Shown here piece after piece: positions 54,866-63,317 of a DNA stretch of 64,000 nucleotides; the stretch's first letter is position 1; each line of letters opens with the position of its first letter. The stretch is from Bradyrhizobium sp. sBnM-33 (GTDB lineage Bacteria > Pseudomonadota > Alphaproteobacteria > Rhizobiales > Xanthobacteraceae). The position numbers and the translations under genes are program-made. The notes under the pieces are model-generated. The model made no database searches and was not told where the DNA came from. It saw nothing but the letters and a program-made list of their open reading frames with translations. The DNA is taken from assembly GCF_032917945.1 (NCBI RefSeq), contig NZ_CP136624.1, positions 7,874,001-7,938,000 of the forward strand, read 5' to 3'.

Positions 54866-55028
54866 TTGAGACAGCGGAATAACTCGGCGCATCCGGCTTG
54901 CGGAAAATGTGAATGGGATCGCCGGGCTGCAGGTCACGCCCGGTAAAGACAGCATAAGCGTACAGCGCGAGATAGACGATCGCGATCGCGCCGATGCCAT
55001 AAAATACCCAGGTCGCCAATCGCTTCAT
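54849..55028 (-). CDS. Small single-span membrane protein
   Basis: The protein has 59 residues counted from MKRLATWVFYGIGAIAIVYL; a longer frame begins at 55070. One hydrophobic helix (residues ~5-26) is followed by a short polar tail with GRDLQPGDPIHIFRKPDAP. The last five codons (TSLRA) are encoded by an arm of the adjacent palindromic repeat, so the present stop was probably supplied by repeat insertion. Function unknown. It lies between flbD and the LLM-type oxidoreductase gene. Confidence 0.55.
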   Translation of the reverse strand: MKRLATWVFYGIGAIAIVYLALYAYAVFTGRDLQPGDPIHIFRKPDAPSYSAVSTSLRA

Positions 55029-55093
55029 TAGACAGCCGCACCACACGTTGAGCCTTCGCAAGGTTAACACATCGCGGTGCGCTGGCCCAACCG

Positions 55094-56302
55094 CTATCCC
55101 GCCGCCACCTTTGCCGCCGGCGCGACATTGATCGCCAGCTTGCCGTAGCGATCGCTGAACGCTTCCGTGTCGATCTCCTCGAGCTGGATCGCGCCGCTCA
55201 TCACGCCCTGCTTCCAGGCGTCGTGTTCGGGGTCGTTCTGGAATTCGGGCATCACCTCTTTGGCGAACAGTTCGAGCGATTCACAGATGTGCTCATGGGT
55301 ATTCTTGCCCGCCTGATTGAGCAGGATCACCTGGTCGATGTGCGAGGTGCGGAATCGTCTTAGCTTTTTGCGAATGGTTTCCGGCGACCCGATCAGACCG
55401 CCGCGCAGCGCCGCCTCCTGCGCCTCGGGATTTTCACGCTTCCATTTGTTGTACTCGTCCCACATGTTGACGGTGCCGGGATCAGGACGCTGGCGGTTCT
55501 GCGAGGCGCCGTAGTAGCGCAGCGCGAACTGGAAGAAGGTGGCGCCATCGGCACGCGCCCGGGCCACCTCATCCGTTTTGGCGCACATGAAGAACGACAC
55601 CAGCGCCATGTTCGGGTTGATCTCGTATTCCGCGAGCTTCTTCAGCCGCTTGGTGATCGCATTGTAATAGGCATGCACCCAGGCATGCGCCGCTTCAGCG
55701 CTGACGAACTGGAAGCCGAGCGCGCCAAAGCCGTTCTGGCCAGCGCGTTCGATGGTTGGCAATTGCGAGCACGCCATCCACAGCGGCGGATGCGGCTTCT
55801 GCACGGGCTTAGGCACCACATTGCGCAGGGGGATATCGAAATACTTGCCGTGATGCTTGGTACCGACCTGGGTGAACATCGGGAAGATCGCCTGAACCGC
55901 CTCCTCGAACACCTCGCGTTTGGTCTCCATGTCGCGGCCGAACGGCGTCAGTTCGGTGATGGAGGCACTCTCGCCCATGCCGAACTCGCAGCGGCCGTTG
56001 CTGAGCAGATCGAGCACTGCGACCCGCTCGGCGACGCGTGCTGGATGATTTGTCGTGAGCTGGAAAATCCCGTGGCCGAGCCGGATGCTTTTGGTGCGCT
56101 GGCTGGCAGCGGCGAGAAAGGATTCCGGTGCCGGCGAGTGCGAGTATTCTTCCAGGAAATGATGCTCGACCACCCAGGCGTGGTCATAGCCAAGCCGGTC
56201 GGCGGTCTCGAGCTGCGTCAGTGCATTCTGGTAAAGCCGGAGTTCGTCGCCCTCGTCCCAGGGGCGCGGCAGTTGCAGCTCGTAAAAGATGCCGAATTTC
56301 AT
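55094..56302 (-). CDS. LLM class flavin-dependent oxidoreductase
   Basis: The protein has 402 residues counted from MKFGIFYELQLPRPW, preceded by GGGAGG. It belongs to the luciferase-like monooxygenase superfamily: TADRLGYDHAWVVEHHFLEEY, RLGHGIFQLTTNHPARVAERV (in parts), NGRCEFGMGE and LIGSPETIRKKLRRF. It uses FMN or F420-type flavin; Alphaproteobacteria of this type normally use FMN. The substrate is unknown. It is divergent from the helicase gene at 56487. Confidence 0.82.
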   Translation of the reverse strand: MKFGIFYELQLPRPWDEGDELRLYQNALTQLETADRLGYDHAWVVEHHFLEEYSHSPAPESFLAAASQRTKSIRLGHGIFQLTTNHPARVAERVAVLDLLSNGRCEFGMGESASITELTPFGRDMETKREVFEEAVQAIFPMFTQVGTKHHGKYFDIPLRNVVPKPVQKPHPPLWMACSQLPTIERAGQNGFGALGFQFVSAEAAHAWVHAYYNAITKRLKKLAEYEINPNMALVSFFMCAKTDEVARARADGATFFQFALRYYGASQNRQRPDPGTVNMWDEYNKWKRENPEAQEAALRGGLIGSPETIRKKLRRFRTSHIDQVILLNQAGKNTHEHICESLELFAKEVMPEFQNDPEHDAWKQGVMSGAIQLEEIDTEAFSDRYGKLAINVAPAAKVAAG

Positions 56303-56486
56303 GACGCCTCCCAAGACCATTTGTTGTTTTCGGGCAGTGTATTCTCCGCAAATCGCAAGTCTAGCCATGGTCGCGAAATGGCAATTCCGCGTCACGGAAG
56401 TTGTCTTGCATGGAACGCGCGAATGGTTAGCTTTACGGTCTGTTGAGTCGCGGCCTTCCGCCCGCTCTTCTCTCCATCTGGACCCC

Positions 56487-57602
56487 ATGACCACCTTTAC
56501 GCCGCATCAGGATTCCGCGCTGAAGGCCGTTGCCGATTGGCTGAAGGCCAAGCCGGGCCGCAACGGCACGCCGCCAGTGTTCCGCCTGTTCGGCTATGCC
56601 GGCACCGGCAAGACCACGCTGGCGCGGCACATCGCCGAGGGCGTCGATGGCGAAGTGAAGTATGCCGCCTTCACCGGCAAGGCGGCGCTGGTGATGCGCA
56701 ACAAGGGTTGCGACAACGCTTCCACCATCCATTCGCTGATCTATCGCGCCAAGGAATCCGGTGTCGAGCAGCCGAGCTTTGAGTTGTGGGACGACGCGCC
56801 GGCTTCGAAGGCGAAGCTGATCGTGATCGACGAATGTTCGATGGTCGACGCCGAGCTCGGCCGCGACCTGATGTCGTTCGACTGTCCGCTATTGGTGCTC
56901 GGCGACCCCGCGCAGTTGCCGCCGATCCAGGGCGGCGGCTTCTTCACCGATTGCGAGCCCGACGCGATGCTGACGGAGGTGCACCGGCAGGCGCAGGACG
57001 ACCCGATCGTGCGGATGTCGATGGACATTCGCGAGGGCCGCGAGCTCGAAATCGGCCGCCACGGCGAGAGTGAAGTGGTGCCGCGCAGCGAGCTCGATCC
57101 CGACCGCGTCATGAGCGCCGACCAGGTGCTGGTCGGCCGCAACAACACGCGCCGCGCCTACAACATGCGGATACGGCAGAAGCAGAACATCGAGGATCCC
57201 CTGCCGGTCGCCGGCGATAAGCTGGTGTGCTTGCGCAACAACCGCAAGAAGGGCCTGTTCAACGGCGGGCTGTGGCGCGTCAAGTCGCGCACCCAGCCGC
57301 GATCGAAATCACAGATATTAAGCATGCGGCTGTCGCCCGACGAAGAGTTCGGCCACAAGGTCACCAAGGTCTCGGTGCGCCATGATTGCTTCCAGGGCGG
57401 CATCGAGGCGATCCCGTGGGAGCAGCGCAAGCCCTATGACGAATTCGACTACGGCTACGTGCTCACGGTGCACAAGTCGCAGGGCTCGCAATGGGACGAC
57501 GTCGTGCTGTTCGACGAGAGCTTTGCATTTCAGGACAGCCGGGCGAGATGGCTGTATACCGGCATCACGCGCGCGGCGAAGCGGCTGAGTGTGGTGGTTT
57601 AG
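56487..57602 (+). CDS. RecD-like ATP-dependent helicase
   Basis: The protein has 371 residues, shorter than RecD or RecD2. Superfamily 1 motifs: Walker A GYAGTGKTT (36-44), Walker B DECSMVD (about 115), LGDPAQLPPI with the Q motif III, VHKSQGSQWDDVVLFDE (motif V/VI region) and the arginine finger motif YTGITRAAKRL. This is the exonuclease V alpha-subunit-like family common in alphaproteobacteria, working without RecB or RecC. It probably acts in DNA repair or replication fork maintenance. The start at 56487 follows the usual MTTFTPHQ beginning. Confidence 0.82.
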   Translation: MTTFTPHQDSALKAVADWLKAKPGRNGTPPVFRLFGYAGTGKTTLARHIAEGVDGEVKYAAFTGKAALVMRNKGCDNASTIHSLIYRAKESGVEQPSFELWDDAPASKAKLIVIDECSMVDAELGRDLMSFDCPLLVLGDPAQLPPIQGGGFFTDCEPDAMLTEVHRQAQDDPIVRMSMDIREGRELEIGRHGESEVVPRSELDPDRVMSADQVLVGRNNTRRAYNMRIRQKQNIEDPLPVAGDKLVCLRNNRKKGLFNGGLWRVKSRTQPRSKSQILSMRLSPDEEFGHKVTKVSVRHDCFQGGIEAIPWEQRKPYDEFDYGYVLTVHKSQGSQWDDVVLFDESFAFQDSRARWLYTGITRAAKRLSVVV

Positions 57603-57612
57603 ACGGCGCTAC

Positions 57613-57693
57613 CGTCATTGCGAAGCAAAGCAATCCATGGTGCTGCGTGCGGAAGCATGGATTGCTTCGTCGCGAACGCTCCTCGCAATGACG
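57613..57693. repeat. Palindromic dispersed repeat, copy 2
   Basis: CGTCATTGCGAAGCAAAGCAATCCATG and its partner arm (CATGGATTGCTTCG...CTCGCAATGACG) form the same hairpin type as copies 1 and 3. It lies 10 bases after the helicase stop. The rest of the 316-base gap before msrA (57694-57918) shows no gene or clear regulatory site. Confidence 0.85.
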
Positions 57694-57918
57694 ACGGCAA
57701 CTACTTCCCGCCACGAAACAAGAATCCTCCGCGTCCCGGCAATGATCCCTGGGAAGCCGGCTTCCGGCCGCTTGCCGCGGTTTTCACGAACTCGTGTGCC
57801 ATCAGCCGTAACATTATGTGCCGCGGGCCGTATCTTTGGCACCGGAGAGAACCGAGCCGATTGCGAAACACCGTTGTCGCTCTAAACTGACCCCAACCAG
57901 GCTATCCAAGAGGAAACA

Positions 57919-58638
57919 ATGTCCCCTCGCCATTTCAGCCGCCTCTCGCTGTGCGCCGCCGCCATCGCTGCGCTGGCCATTGCTGCTTTCACGGTAACGC
58001 CCTCGCGTGCGTCGGAAGCGGCCGTCATCATTCCCGCGCCCACGCTCGACGTTCAGGCGGCCGACGGCATCCAGACCGCCGTGATCGCCGGCGGCTGCTT
58101 CTGGGGCGTGCAGGGCGTCTACCAGCACACCGCCGGCGTGCTCAACGCGGTGAGTGGCTATTCCGGCGGCAGCAAGATGACCGCGAACTACACCATGATC
58201 GGCACCGGCACGACGGGACACGCCGAGGCGGTCGAGATCAAGTACGATCCGAAGAAGATCAGCTACGGCAAGATCCTGCAGATATTCTTCTCCGTCGTGC
58301 ACGACCCGACCCAGTTGAACCGCCAGGGCCCCGACATCGGCACGCAATATCGCTCGGCGATCTTCACCACCAATGACGAGCAGAAGAAGGTGGCGGAGGC
58401 CTATATCGCGCAGCTCAACGCCGCCAAGGTCTACAAGAAGCCGATTGTCACGAAGGTCGGTCCGCTGCAGGCATTCTATCCGGCGGAAGACTATCACCAG
58501 GACTACCTGACGCTGCACCCGAACCAGCCCTATATTGTCTTCAACGATATTCCGAAGATCGAGAACCTGAAGAAGATCTTTGCGGAGAACTATATCGAGA
58601 AGCCGACGCTGGTGCGCAACGCCAAGGCTACCAATTGA
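57919..58638 (+). CDS. msrA: Peptide methionine sulfoxide reductase MsrA, exported
   Basis: The protein has 239 residues. A signal peptide (LSLCAAAIAALAIAAFTV, cleavage after SRA) is followed by a spacer and the MsrA domain. Catalytic Cys is C60 in AGGCFWGVQGV; SGYSGG, YHQDYL and RSAIF complete the fold. No second resolving Cys is seen in the usual C-terminal positions, so recycling may need a single-Cys thioredoxin-type mechanism. The protein should repair periplasmic methionine S-sulfoxides. msrB follows 24 bases later. Confidence 0.9.
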   Translation: MSPRHFSRLSLCAAAIAALAIAAFTVTPSRASEAAVIIPAPTLDVQAADGIQTAVIAGGCFWGVQGVYQHTAGVLNAVSGYSGGSKMTANYTMIGTGTTGHAEAVEIKYDPKKISYGKILQIFFSVVHDPTQLNRQGPDIGTQYRSAIFTTNDEQKKVAEAYIAQLNAAKVYKKPIVTKVGPLQAFYPAEDYHQDYLTLHPNQPYIVFNDIPKIENLKKIFAENYIEKPTLVRNAKATN

Positions 58639-58662
58639 AAGGCTAGCAATTAAGGAGGCCAA

Positions 58663-59070
58663 ATGTCCGATATCAAGACCGGCAAGGTCGTCAAGAGCGA
58701 GGCCGAATGGCGCAAGGAGTTGACGCCGATGCAGTACGCCGTGCTGCGCGAGAAGGCGACCGAGCGGCCGTTCTCGGGCGAGTATGAGCACGAGCACCGC
58801 AAGGGCACCTATACCTGCGCCGGCTGCGGCCAGACGCTGTTCGAATCCGATGCCAAGTTCGATTCCGGATGCGGCTGGCCGAGCTTTACGCAGCCTGCAG
58901 TAGACAGCCATATCGATGAGGAGCGCGATTTCAGCCACGGCATGATCCGCACCGAAGTGTTGTGCTCGAAATGCAATGGCCATCTCGGCCACGTTTTCAA
59001 CGACGGCCCCGGCCCGACCGGCCTGCGCTACTGCATCAACTCGGCGGCTCTGAAGCTGCAGCCGAAATAA
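58663..59070 (+). CDS. msrB: Peptide methionine sulfoxide reductase MsrB
   Basis: The protein has 135 residues. Zinc ligands are C52, C55, C101 and C104 (CAGC and CSKC). The catalytic Cys is C124 in RYCINSAAL, and GCGWPSF and [10 protein letters not shown] are present. It lacks a signal peptide and should act in the cytosol on methionine R-sulfoxides, in contrast to the exported MsrA next to it. The two are likely co-transcribed. A good RBS (AAGGAGG) precedes the ATG. Confidence 0.92.
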   Translation: MSDIKTGKVVKSEAEWRKELTPMQYAVLREKATERPFSGEYEHEHRKGTYTCAGCGQTLFESDAKFDSGCGWPSFTQPAVDSHIDEERDFSHGMIRTEVLCSKCNGHLGHVFNDGPGPTGLRYCINSAALKLQPK

Positions 59071-59082
59071 CCTCCCGCTGGG

Positions 59083-59100
59083 CGGCCTTTCCGGCCGTTT
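59083..59100 (+). terminator. Weak hairpin after msrB
   Basis: CGGCC (59083-59087) and GGCCG (59093-59097) pair around TTTCC and are followed by TTT. It is 12 bases after the msrB stop. The T-run is short, so it is only a weak terminator candidate. The remaining gap up to 59415 (about 315 bases) holds no recognisable gene. Confidence 0.4.
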
Positions 59101-59415
59101 CGGCGGCTATGGCAGGGGCCATTCCGCGATGGGGCCCGGTGGCGCGATTTTAATCGTGCTTCTCATCCTGCTCCTGCCCGGCAAGCTGCAAATCGGGGAA
59201 CCCATTGAAATAACTTGATTTAATTAATCCGCCCCGCAGCCATGCGTGGATTCATCATCACCCCCGATGCCGGACTTCAGGGGTCGCATTTTTGTTAAAG
59301 AAGCTTATATTGGGGCCTGAAATGACGTGCACGGCGTGGCCCCTGCTGTGGCCCACCGTCATCCAATCCCCATTGCTCACACGAAAAGAGCCGAAAAAGA
59401 TTGAGGTCACCGTCC

Positions 59416-59697
59416 ATGCGTCCATTCAGCTACAACACCGCCGCCGAACTGTTTCCCGCCGCGATCCGCAAGAAGAAGCGGGCCGGTTTTGCCTATCGGC
59501 GTTTTGGCACCGCGGCGGAAGCAGTTCGCTTCGCGATCGAGGAATTGCCGGCGGACTCGCTGAATGGCGCCTATCTGCAGGTCGAGGAAGCGCGCTTCGA
59601 CCAGAGCGGCATCCGCTCGCTCTATGAAAGCGAGGCGTTCCCGCTGCCGCGTCGTCCGCGCCCGGCCGCCACCGACGACAAGGCCGACGCGGCCTAA
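59416..59697 (+). CDS. Small conserved hypothetical protein
   Basis: The protein has 93 residues counted from MRPFSYNTAAELFPAAIRKK. It is soluble and basic at the N-terminus, with FAYRRFGTAAEAVRFAIEELP at residues ~25-45 and a flexible Pro/Arg/Ala end. Similar small proteins occur in Bradyrhizobium genomes without known function. Composition and start agree with a real gene, and a strong terminator follows at 59721. No domain is recognised. Confidence 0.6.
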   Translation: MRPFSYNTAAELFPAAIRKKKRAGFAYRRFGTAAEAVRFAIEELPADSLNGAYLQVEEARFDQSGIRSLYESEAFPLPRRPRPAATDDKADAA

Positions 59698-59720
59698 AGC
59701 TTCCATATTTTCAAACAGCG

Positions 59721-59751
59721 CGCCCCCGGAAATCATTTCGGGGGCGTTTTC
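59721..59751. terminator. Bidirectional terminator between convergent genes
   Basis: CGCCCCCG (59721-59728) and CGGGGGCG (59739-59746) form a strong stem with an AT-rich inner part and are followed by TTTT. On the minus strand the same hairpin ends the DUF4112 gene whose stop is at 59753. It therefore probably serves both genes. Confidence 0.8.
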
Positions 59752-59752
59752 T

Positions 59753-60289
59753 TTAACGCGGTTGCTTATCGAGCCAGCGCTTGAGCATGCGCACATTGCG
59801 CACGTTGGCGCGGAACATGACGTCGAAGGCGTCGCCCGCGACCGGCACCAGGCCAACCGCGCCGTCAACCGCGACATTGGCGAGCATCCGCGCCGTGATG
59901 TGCCAGGGCGCGCCAAGCGCACGCGCCTCGCGCACCACCCACAGCGAAATCGCCGTCGTGATGATGTCGCCGACCACCGGGATCAGGCCGATCAGCCCGT
60001 CGATGCCGTAGCGAAAATTGGTGCCGGGAACGATGAAGGCGACATCCAGCAATTTGGCGATGGCATCGAGCCGCGCGATCCGCTGCTCGCGCGTCAACTC
60101 GCCGAACGGATTGGCGGCGGAATGACCGAAATCGAACCGCATTCCCTCGAACCGCGTATGCAGGTTCGCCTCGGGGAGTTCGCGCCCCTCCTGGTCGATG
60201 ACCGGCCCGCGTCCGGGCGTCCGCCTCCGGGAAGACGGTCCGGAACGCGAACGGGGCGGCGTATAGATATCGTCGTCTGGCATGGTCAT
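59753..60289 (-). CDS. DUF4112 domain membrane protein
   Basis: The protein has 178 residues. The N-terminal ~60 are polar with Arg/Ser/Pro. The DUF4112 domain follows: RLDAIAKLLDVAFIVPGTNFRYGIDGLIGLIPVVGDIIT (seen in parts), with two hydrophobic segments (GLIGLIPVVGDIITTAISLW and GAVGLVPVAGDAFDVMF). The repeated GLxPVxGD motif is typical. DUF4112 proteins are small inner-membrane proteins of unknown function. Start may also be MPDDD at 60283. Confidence 0.8.
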   Translation of the reverse strand: MTMPDDDIYTPPRSRSGPSSRRRTPGRGPVIDQEGRELPEANLHTRFEGMRFDFGHSAANPFGELTREQRIARLDAIAKLLDVAFIVPGTNFRYGIDGLIGLIPVVGDIITTAISLWVVREARALGAPWHITARMLANVAVDGAVGLVPVAGDAFDVMFRANVRNVRMLKRWLDKQPR

Positions 60290-60341
60290 CAGATGGTAAC
60301 GCGAATGCGAGGCGCAAGTTGCGTCAAATTATCGCTTTCCC

Positions 60342-60457
60342 TGTCATTGCGAGCCCATGGATCGCGCGAATGCGCGCCCGATGACAGGCTTCCGCGAAGC
60401 AATCCATCTCTCCGCATAGAGGCGATAATGGATTGCTTCGCTGCGCTCGCAATGACG
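60342..60457. repeat. Palindromic dispersed repeat, copy 3
   Basis: TGTCATTGCGAG...GAAGCAATCCATC and GATTGCTTCGCTGCGCTCGCAATGACG form the same hairpin as copies 1 and 2, with a longer interior. It lies between the DUF4112 start and the IS element. Confidence 0.8.
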
Positions 60458-60500
60458 AGGTGATAGCGTCGCAATACACCACTGTCATCCCCGCGCAGGC

Positions 60501-61988
60501 GCTAGCAGATGCACACATTGCCGGCTGCGACGGAATGACTCGATGTCTTGATTTGGCCTTCCGCAGCGACGGTCTGCTGTGATTCTGTATCTGGCACTTC
60601 GATTCCATTGAGGTGCCAAGATGTTGAACGAACAATTCAGGCTTGGTCGGTTCGGGGATGGCCGTCTCGATAAAGGGGGGCGGCTCTGCTCGAAGGGATG
60701 GTCACGCGCGCCAGCTCGTGCTTGCGTCGAGCGGCGGATGGTGATCGGGCCAAGATAGTCCGATACGGCCGATTTCTCGCCAATGAGAACGTGAGCTTGG
60801 AAGCACTGCTCGCAGGCTGGGGCGAACAGACGGCGGTTGCGGCGGCCGGCCGGCACGTGCTGGCGATCCAGGATACAAGCGAGATCAACTTTAGGACCCA
60901 ACCCGAGCGTCGGCGCGGGCTGGGTGAGATCGGCAAAGGGAACAGCCACGGCTTGCTGTTGCATGCGATGGCCGCCGTGGATGCCGCCAGTGACGCCTGT
61001 CTGGGGCTGGTAGGCGGGAAGATTTGGACGCGCCAGGGCCGGGTTACGGTGCCGCACGATCAGCGGCCACTGGAGCAGAAGGAGTCGGAACGTTGGATCA
61101 GCACGGCCCATCGAGCCAAGCAGGTGCTCTCTGCGGCCACGATGGTCACGGTGATCGACGATCGCGAGGGCGACATCTATGCCAAATGGGCGAGCGTATC
61201 GGCCTCAAACTTCCATCTGTTGACGCGGAGCATGCATGATCGCGTGCTGGCCGACGGTGCAAGCATGTATGCCACCGCCAGCAGTTGGCCCGTCGTCGAC
61301 ACTGCCACCATCGACGTTGTGGCGCGTGCCGATCGGCCCGCCCGACAGGCCAAGCTGGTGCTGCGGTTCGGTCGGGTCACCCTCAGAAGGCCGCAGAACG
61401 CGTCTGCCGACTTACCGCGGACAGTCGAACTCGCTTTGGTCGAGGTCGTTGAAGTCGATCCGCCAGCGGGCGTCGAGCCGCTGCACTGGTACCTGCTGAC
61501 GACCCATGACGTGAACGATGTCGCGTCTGCCTGGCAGATCGTCAACTGGTACAAAAAGCGTTGGATTATCGAGCAGCTGTTCCGCCTGATCAAAACGCAG
61601 GGGCTGCAACTCGAAGACAGCCGGATCGAAACCGCCGATCGGCTGCTCAAGCTCACCGCGATCGCCGCCAAGGCTGCCGTCGTGATCCTGCAACTGGTTC
61701 AGGCTCGCGACGGACGCAGCGCCGAACCTGCCAGCAACGCGTTCAACAAAGAGCAGATCAAGCTGCTCGCCGCACTGGCCACCAAGTACGAAGGCAGAAC
61801 CAAACTCCAAAGCAATCCACATCGCCCGCAAACCTTGGCTTGGGCCTCATGGATCATTGCTCGCCTCGGCGGATGGGATGGATACCCTCGCACCAAACCC
61901 GGCCCCATCACCATGAGGCATGGCCTCCAATACTTCTTGGGCGTGGCTTCCGCCTGGGAGACCCTCAAAGATGTGTGAATCAGCTAGC
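60501..61988 (+). mobile_element. IS4-family insertion sequence
   Basis: The element is 1488 bases. Terminal inverted repeats GCTAGCAGATGCACACAT (60501-60518) and the complement of 61971-61988 match at 16 of 18 positions. An 8-base target duplication GCGCAGGC flanks it at 60493-60500 and 61989-61996. It carries one transposase gene with a frame break near its start. The exact target duplication and clean ends suggest recent insertion. Confidence 0.9.
60621..61978 (+). pseudogene. IS4-family transposase with frame break at a G-run
   Basis: The N-terminus MLNEQFRLGRFGDGRLDKGG reads from 60621 in one frame; the rest (from about 60680, ALLEGMVTRASSCL) lies in the -1 frame, joined at the run of six G at 60675-60680. 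DDE residues are intact downstream: QDTSEINF, VIDDREGD, and the YREK motif Y-KK-R-WII-E-QLFRLI-K. The C-terminus is complete, with its stop inside the right inverted repeat. Either one G has been lost from a seven-G run, or the protein is made by -1 slippage on the G-run. The largest uninterrupted frame is 60698-61978 (426 residues). Confidence 0.8.
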
Positions 61989-62089
61989 GCGCAGGCGGGG
62001 ATCCAGTACGTCGCGGCTTATCCGTTCAATCACTGCTGCCTCTGGAATACTGGATCACCCGCCTTCGCGGGTGACGACAATTGAGTCCC

Positions 62090-62168
62090 GTAGGATGGGT
62101 GGAGCCAAGCGATACCCATCAATGCCGGTTGCAAGACGATGGGTATCGCTGCGCTCCACCCATCCTAC
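62090..62168. repeat. GTAGGATGGGTGGAG-type palindromic repeat
   Basis: Arms of 31 bases (GTAGGATGGGTGGAG...GATACCCATC and its complement) match at all but about two positions, around a 17-base loop. It is another class of dispersed repeat known from related genomes. Confidence 0.85.
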
Positions 62169-62212
62169 AATTCGGAGTATGACTTCGCGATCTCGCGACG
62201 CGTTGCGCCCGA

Positions 62213-62762
62213 GCTTTGCTCTTCACTTCCCGCCCTCACCAATCAGAGGGCGCAGGGAAGACCGGGTGCGCGCCGCACCCGCGGTCTCGTGTGCAATTTG
62301 CGCACTAAGAACGCGCACACGAGCATACAGGTACAGCGGGAGCATCCCGGCCTTCCCTGCGCAATGGCTTTACGGCTTACTTCGTGCTCTTCCCGGTGAA
62401 CGGCTTTCTTGCCACCGTCGCCGCGCGAGGATGAACCTTGCGCAACTTAACGCCAGCACCGCGGCGCCAGAACCACACGACTTCGCCGTACGCGTCGGGC
62501 GCACACGTCTAGCGCACCTCTCGCGTCCATCGCATCCCACCGCACGTTCGTGACGATCGCGAGCCGCCCCTCCATCGGGTGAGACGGGCGGAGTTATGCA
62601 GATGATTTGCCTGACATGTTAAGAGAAATATTTTTGATTCCTGGGCTTGACGCGATTTCTGAAAATCAGAATTGATTTGCCTGTCGTGCCAATTGGTCGC
62701 AGCCGCGCATCGAAATTTTCGTTTGTGGGCGCGGCAAATCAGTTCGCCGACTCGTAGGGTCG
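62213..62762. repeat. Long dispersed non-coding repeat block
   Basis: The block includes GAGGGCGCAGGGAAGACC, CGGCCTTCCCTGCGCAATGG, GAACCACACGACTTCGCC and CGTTCGTGACGATCGCGAG, and continues with AAATATTTTTGATTCCTGGGC and the TTCTGAAAATCAGAA dyad. I recognise this combination as a repeat that recurs in Bradyrhizobium and Rhodopseudomonas genomes, often several hundred bases long and without conserved coding. Open frames across it have no family signature. Copy number could not be checked. Confidence 0.55.
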
Positions 62763-62808
62763 CCAAAGCGACTTGTCCGCCGTAGCTCAACAGCGAAGGC
62801 GGAAAGCG

Positions 62809-62851
62809 TGCCCACCATCGGGAAGCGTGCGCGATGATGGACGGTGGGCAC
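62809..62851. repeat. GTGCCCACC palindromic repeat
   Basis: GTGCCCACC (62809-62817) and GGTGGGCAC (62843-62851) are arms of a hairpin common in intergenic regions of this group. It lies ~45 bases before the 3' end of the DUF5413 gene on the minus strand. Confidence 0.65.
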
Positions 62852-62894
62852 GGCGCTATCGCGCCTTTGCCCAACCTACGGATCATGGCACGCA

Positions 62895-63317
62895 CTACGT
62901 CGAATGCACCGGCTGCGGCGTGTCGACGTATTTGTGCGCGAGCCACGACGATAGCCCAGCGGGCACCATGCCGACGATGCCGTAGAGCAAAAACTGCAGC
63001 ACGCCGGTATCCGGTCCGCGCGAACCGTAGAGCAGTTCTGACGCGGCAAAGCCGATCGCAGCCACGATCAGCACCCGCACCAGCGGAGAGATGCGCTTGA
63101 CGTTACAGAGAATGTCGTCGATTGCGCCGATCATCAGCGCTGGCACGATGCCGAACAGATAGCTGTATTGCAGCGTCTTGGCGAAAGCGCCGAGGAATTT
63201 GCCGATCTCCGACCAGTTGGTATCGGTCCAGTAGCCCGAGGCCACGGTGGTCGCGAACAGCATCAGGAATCCGCCGACAAACGGGCCGATCGCTCCGAAG
63301 ATCAGATAGCGTTTCAT
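62895..63317 (-). CDS. DUF5413-like inner membrane protein
   Basis: The protein has 140 residues and about four hydrophobic segments (residues ~4-28, 50-68, 83-98, 105-125). It starts MKRYLIFGAIGPFVGGFLML and ends in a short cytosolic or periplasmic tail (HKYVDTPQPVHST). The pattern FAKTLQYSYLFGIVPALMIGAIDDIL resembles the DUF5413 family I recall from Bradyrhizobium (seen as LQYSYLFGIVPALM and GAIDDIL). RBS GGAGGCAG precedes the ATG. No function is known. Confidence 0.65.
   Translation of the reverse strand: MKRYLIFGAIGPFVGGFLMLFATTVASGYWTDTNWSEIGKFLGAFAKTLQYSYLFGIVPALMIGAIDDILCNVKRISPLVRVLIVAAIGFAASELLYGSRGPDTGVLQFLLYGIVGMVPAGLSSWLAHKYVDTPQPVHST

Larger units (their letters stand above)
60484..62078. 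repeat. GTCATCCCCGC-type palindromic repeat, split by the IS element
   Basis: The left part (60484-60500) reads GTCATCCCCGCGCAGGC, and the right part resumes at 61989 with GCGCAGGCGGGGATCCAGTA and ends in TACTGGATCACCCGC...GGGTGACGAC at 62078. Removing the IS and one target copy restores the complete palindrome. This shows where the element inserted and gives the ancestral sequence. Confidence 0.85.

Noticed and set aside
62513..62946. A 145-residue minus-strand frame in the repeat region
   Set aside because: It lies across dispersed repeats and has no family signature; such frames in this repeat are commonly misannotated.
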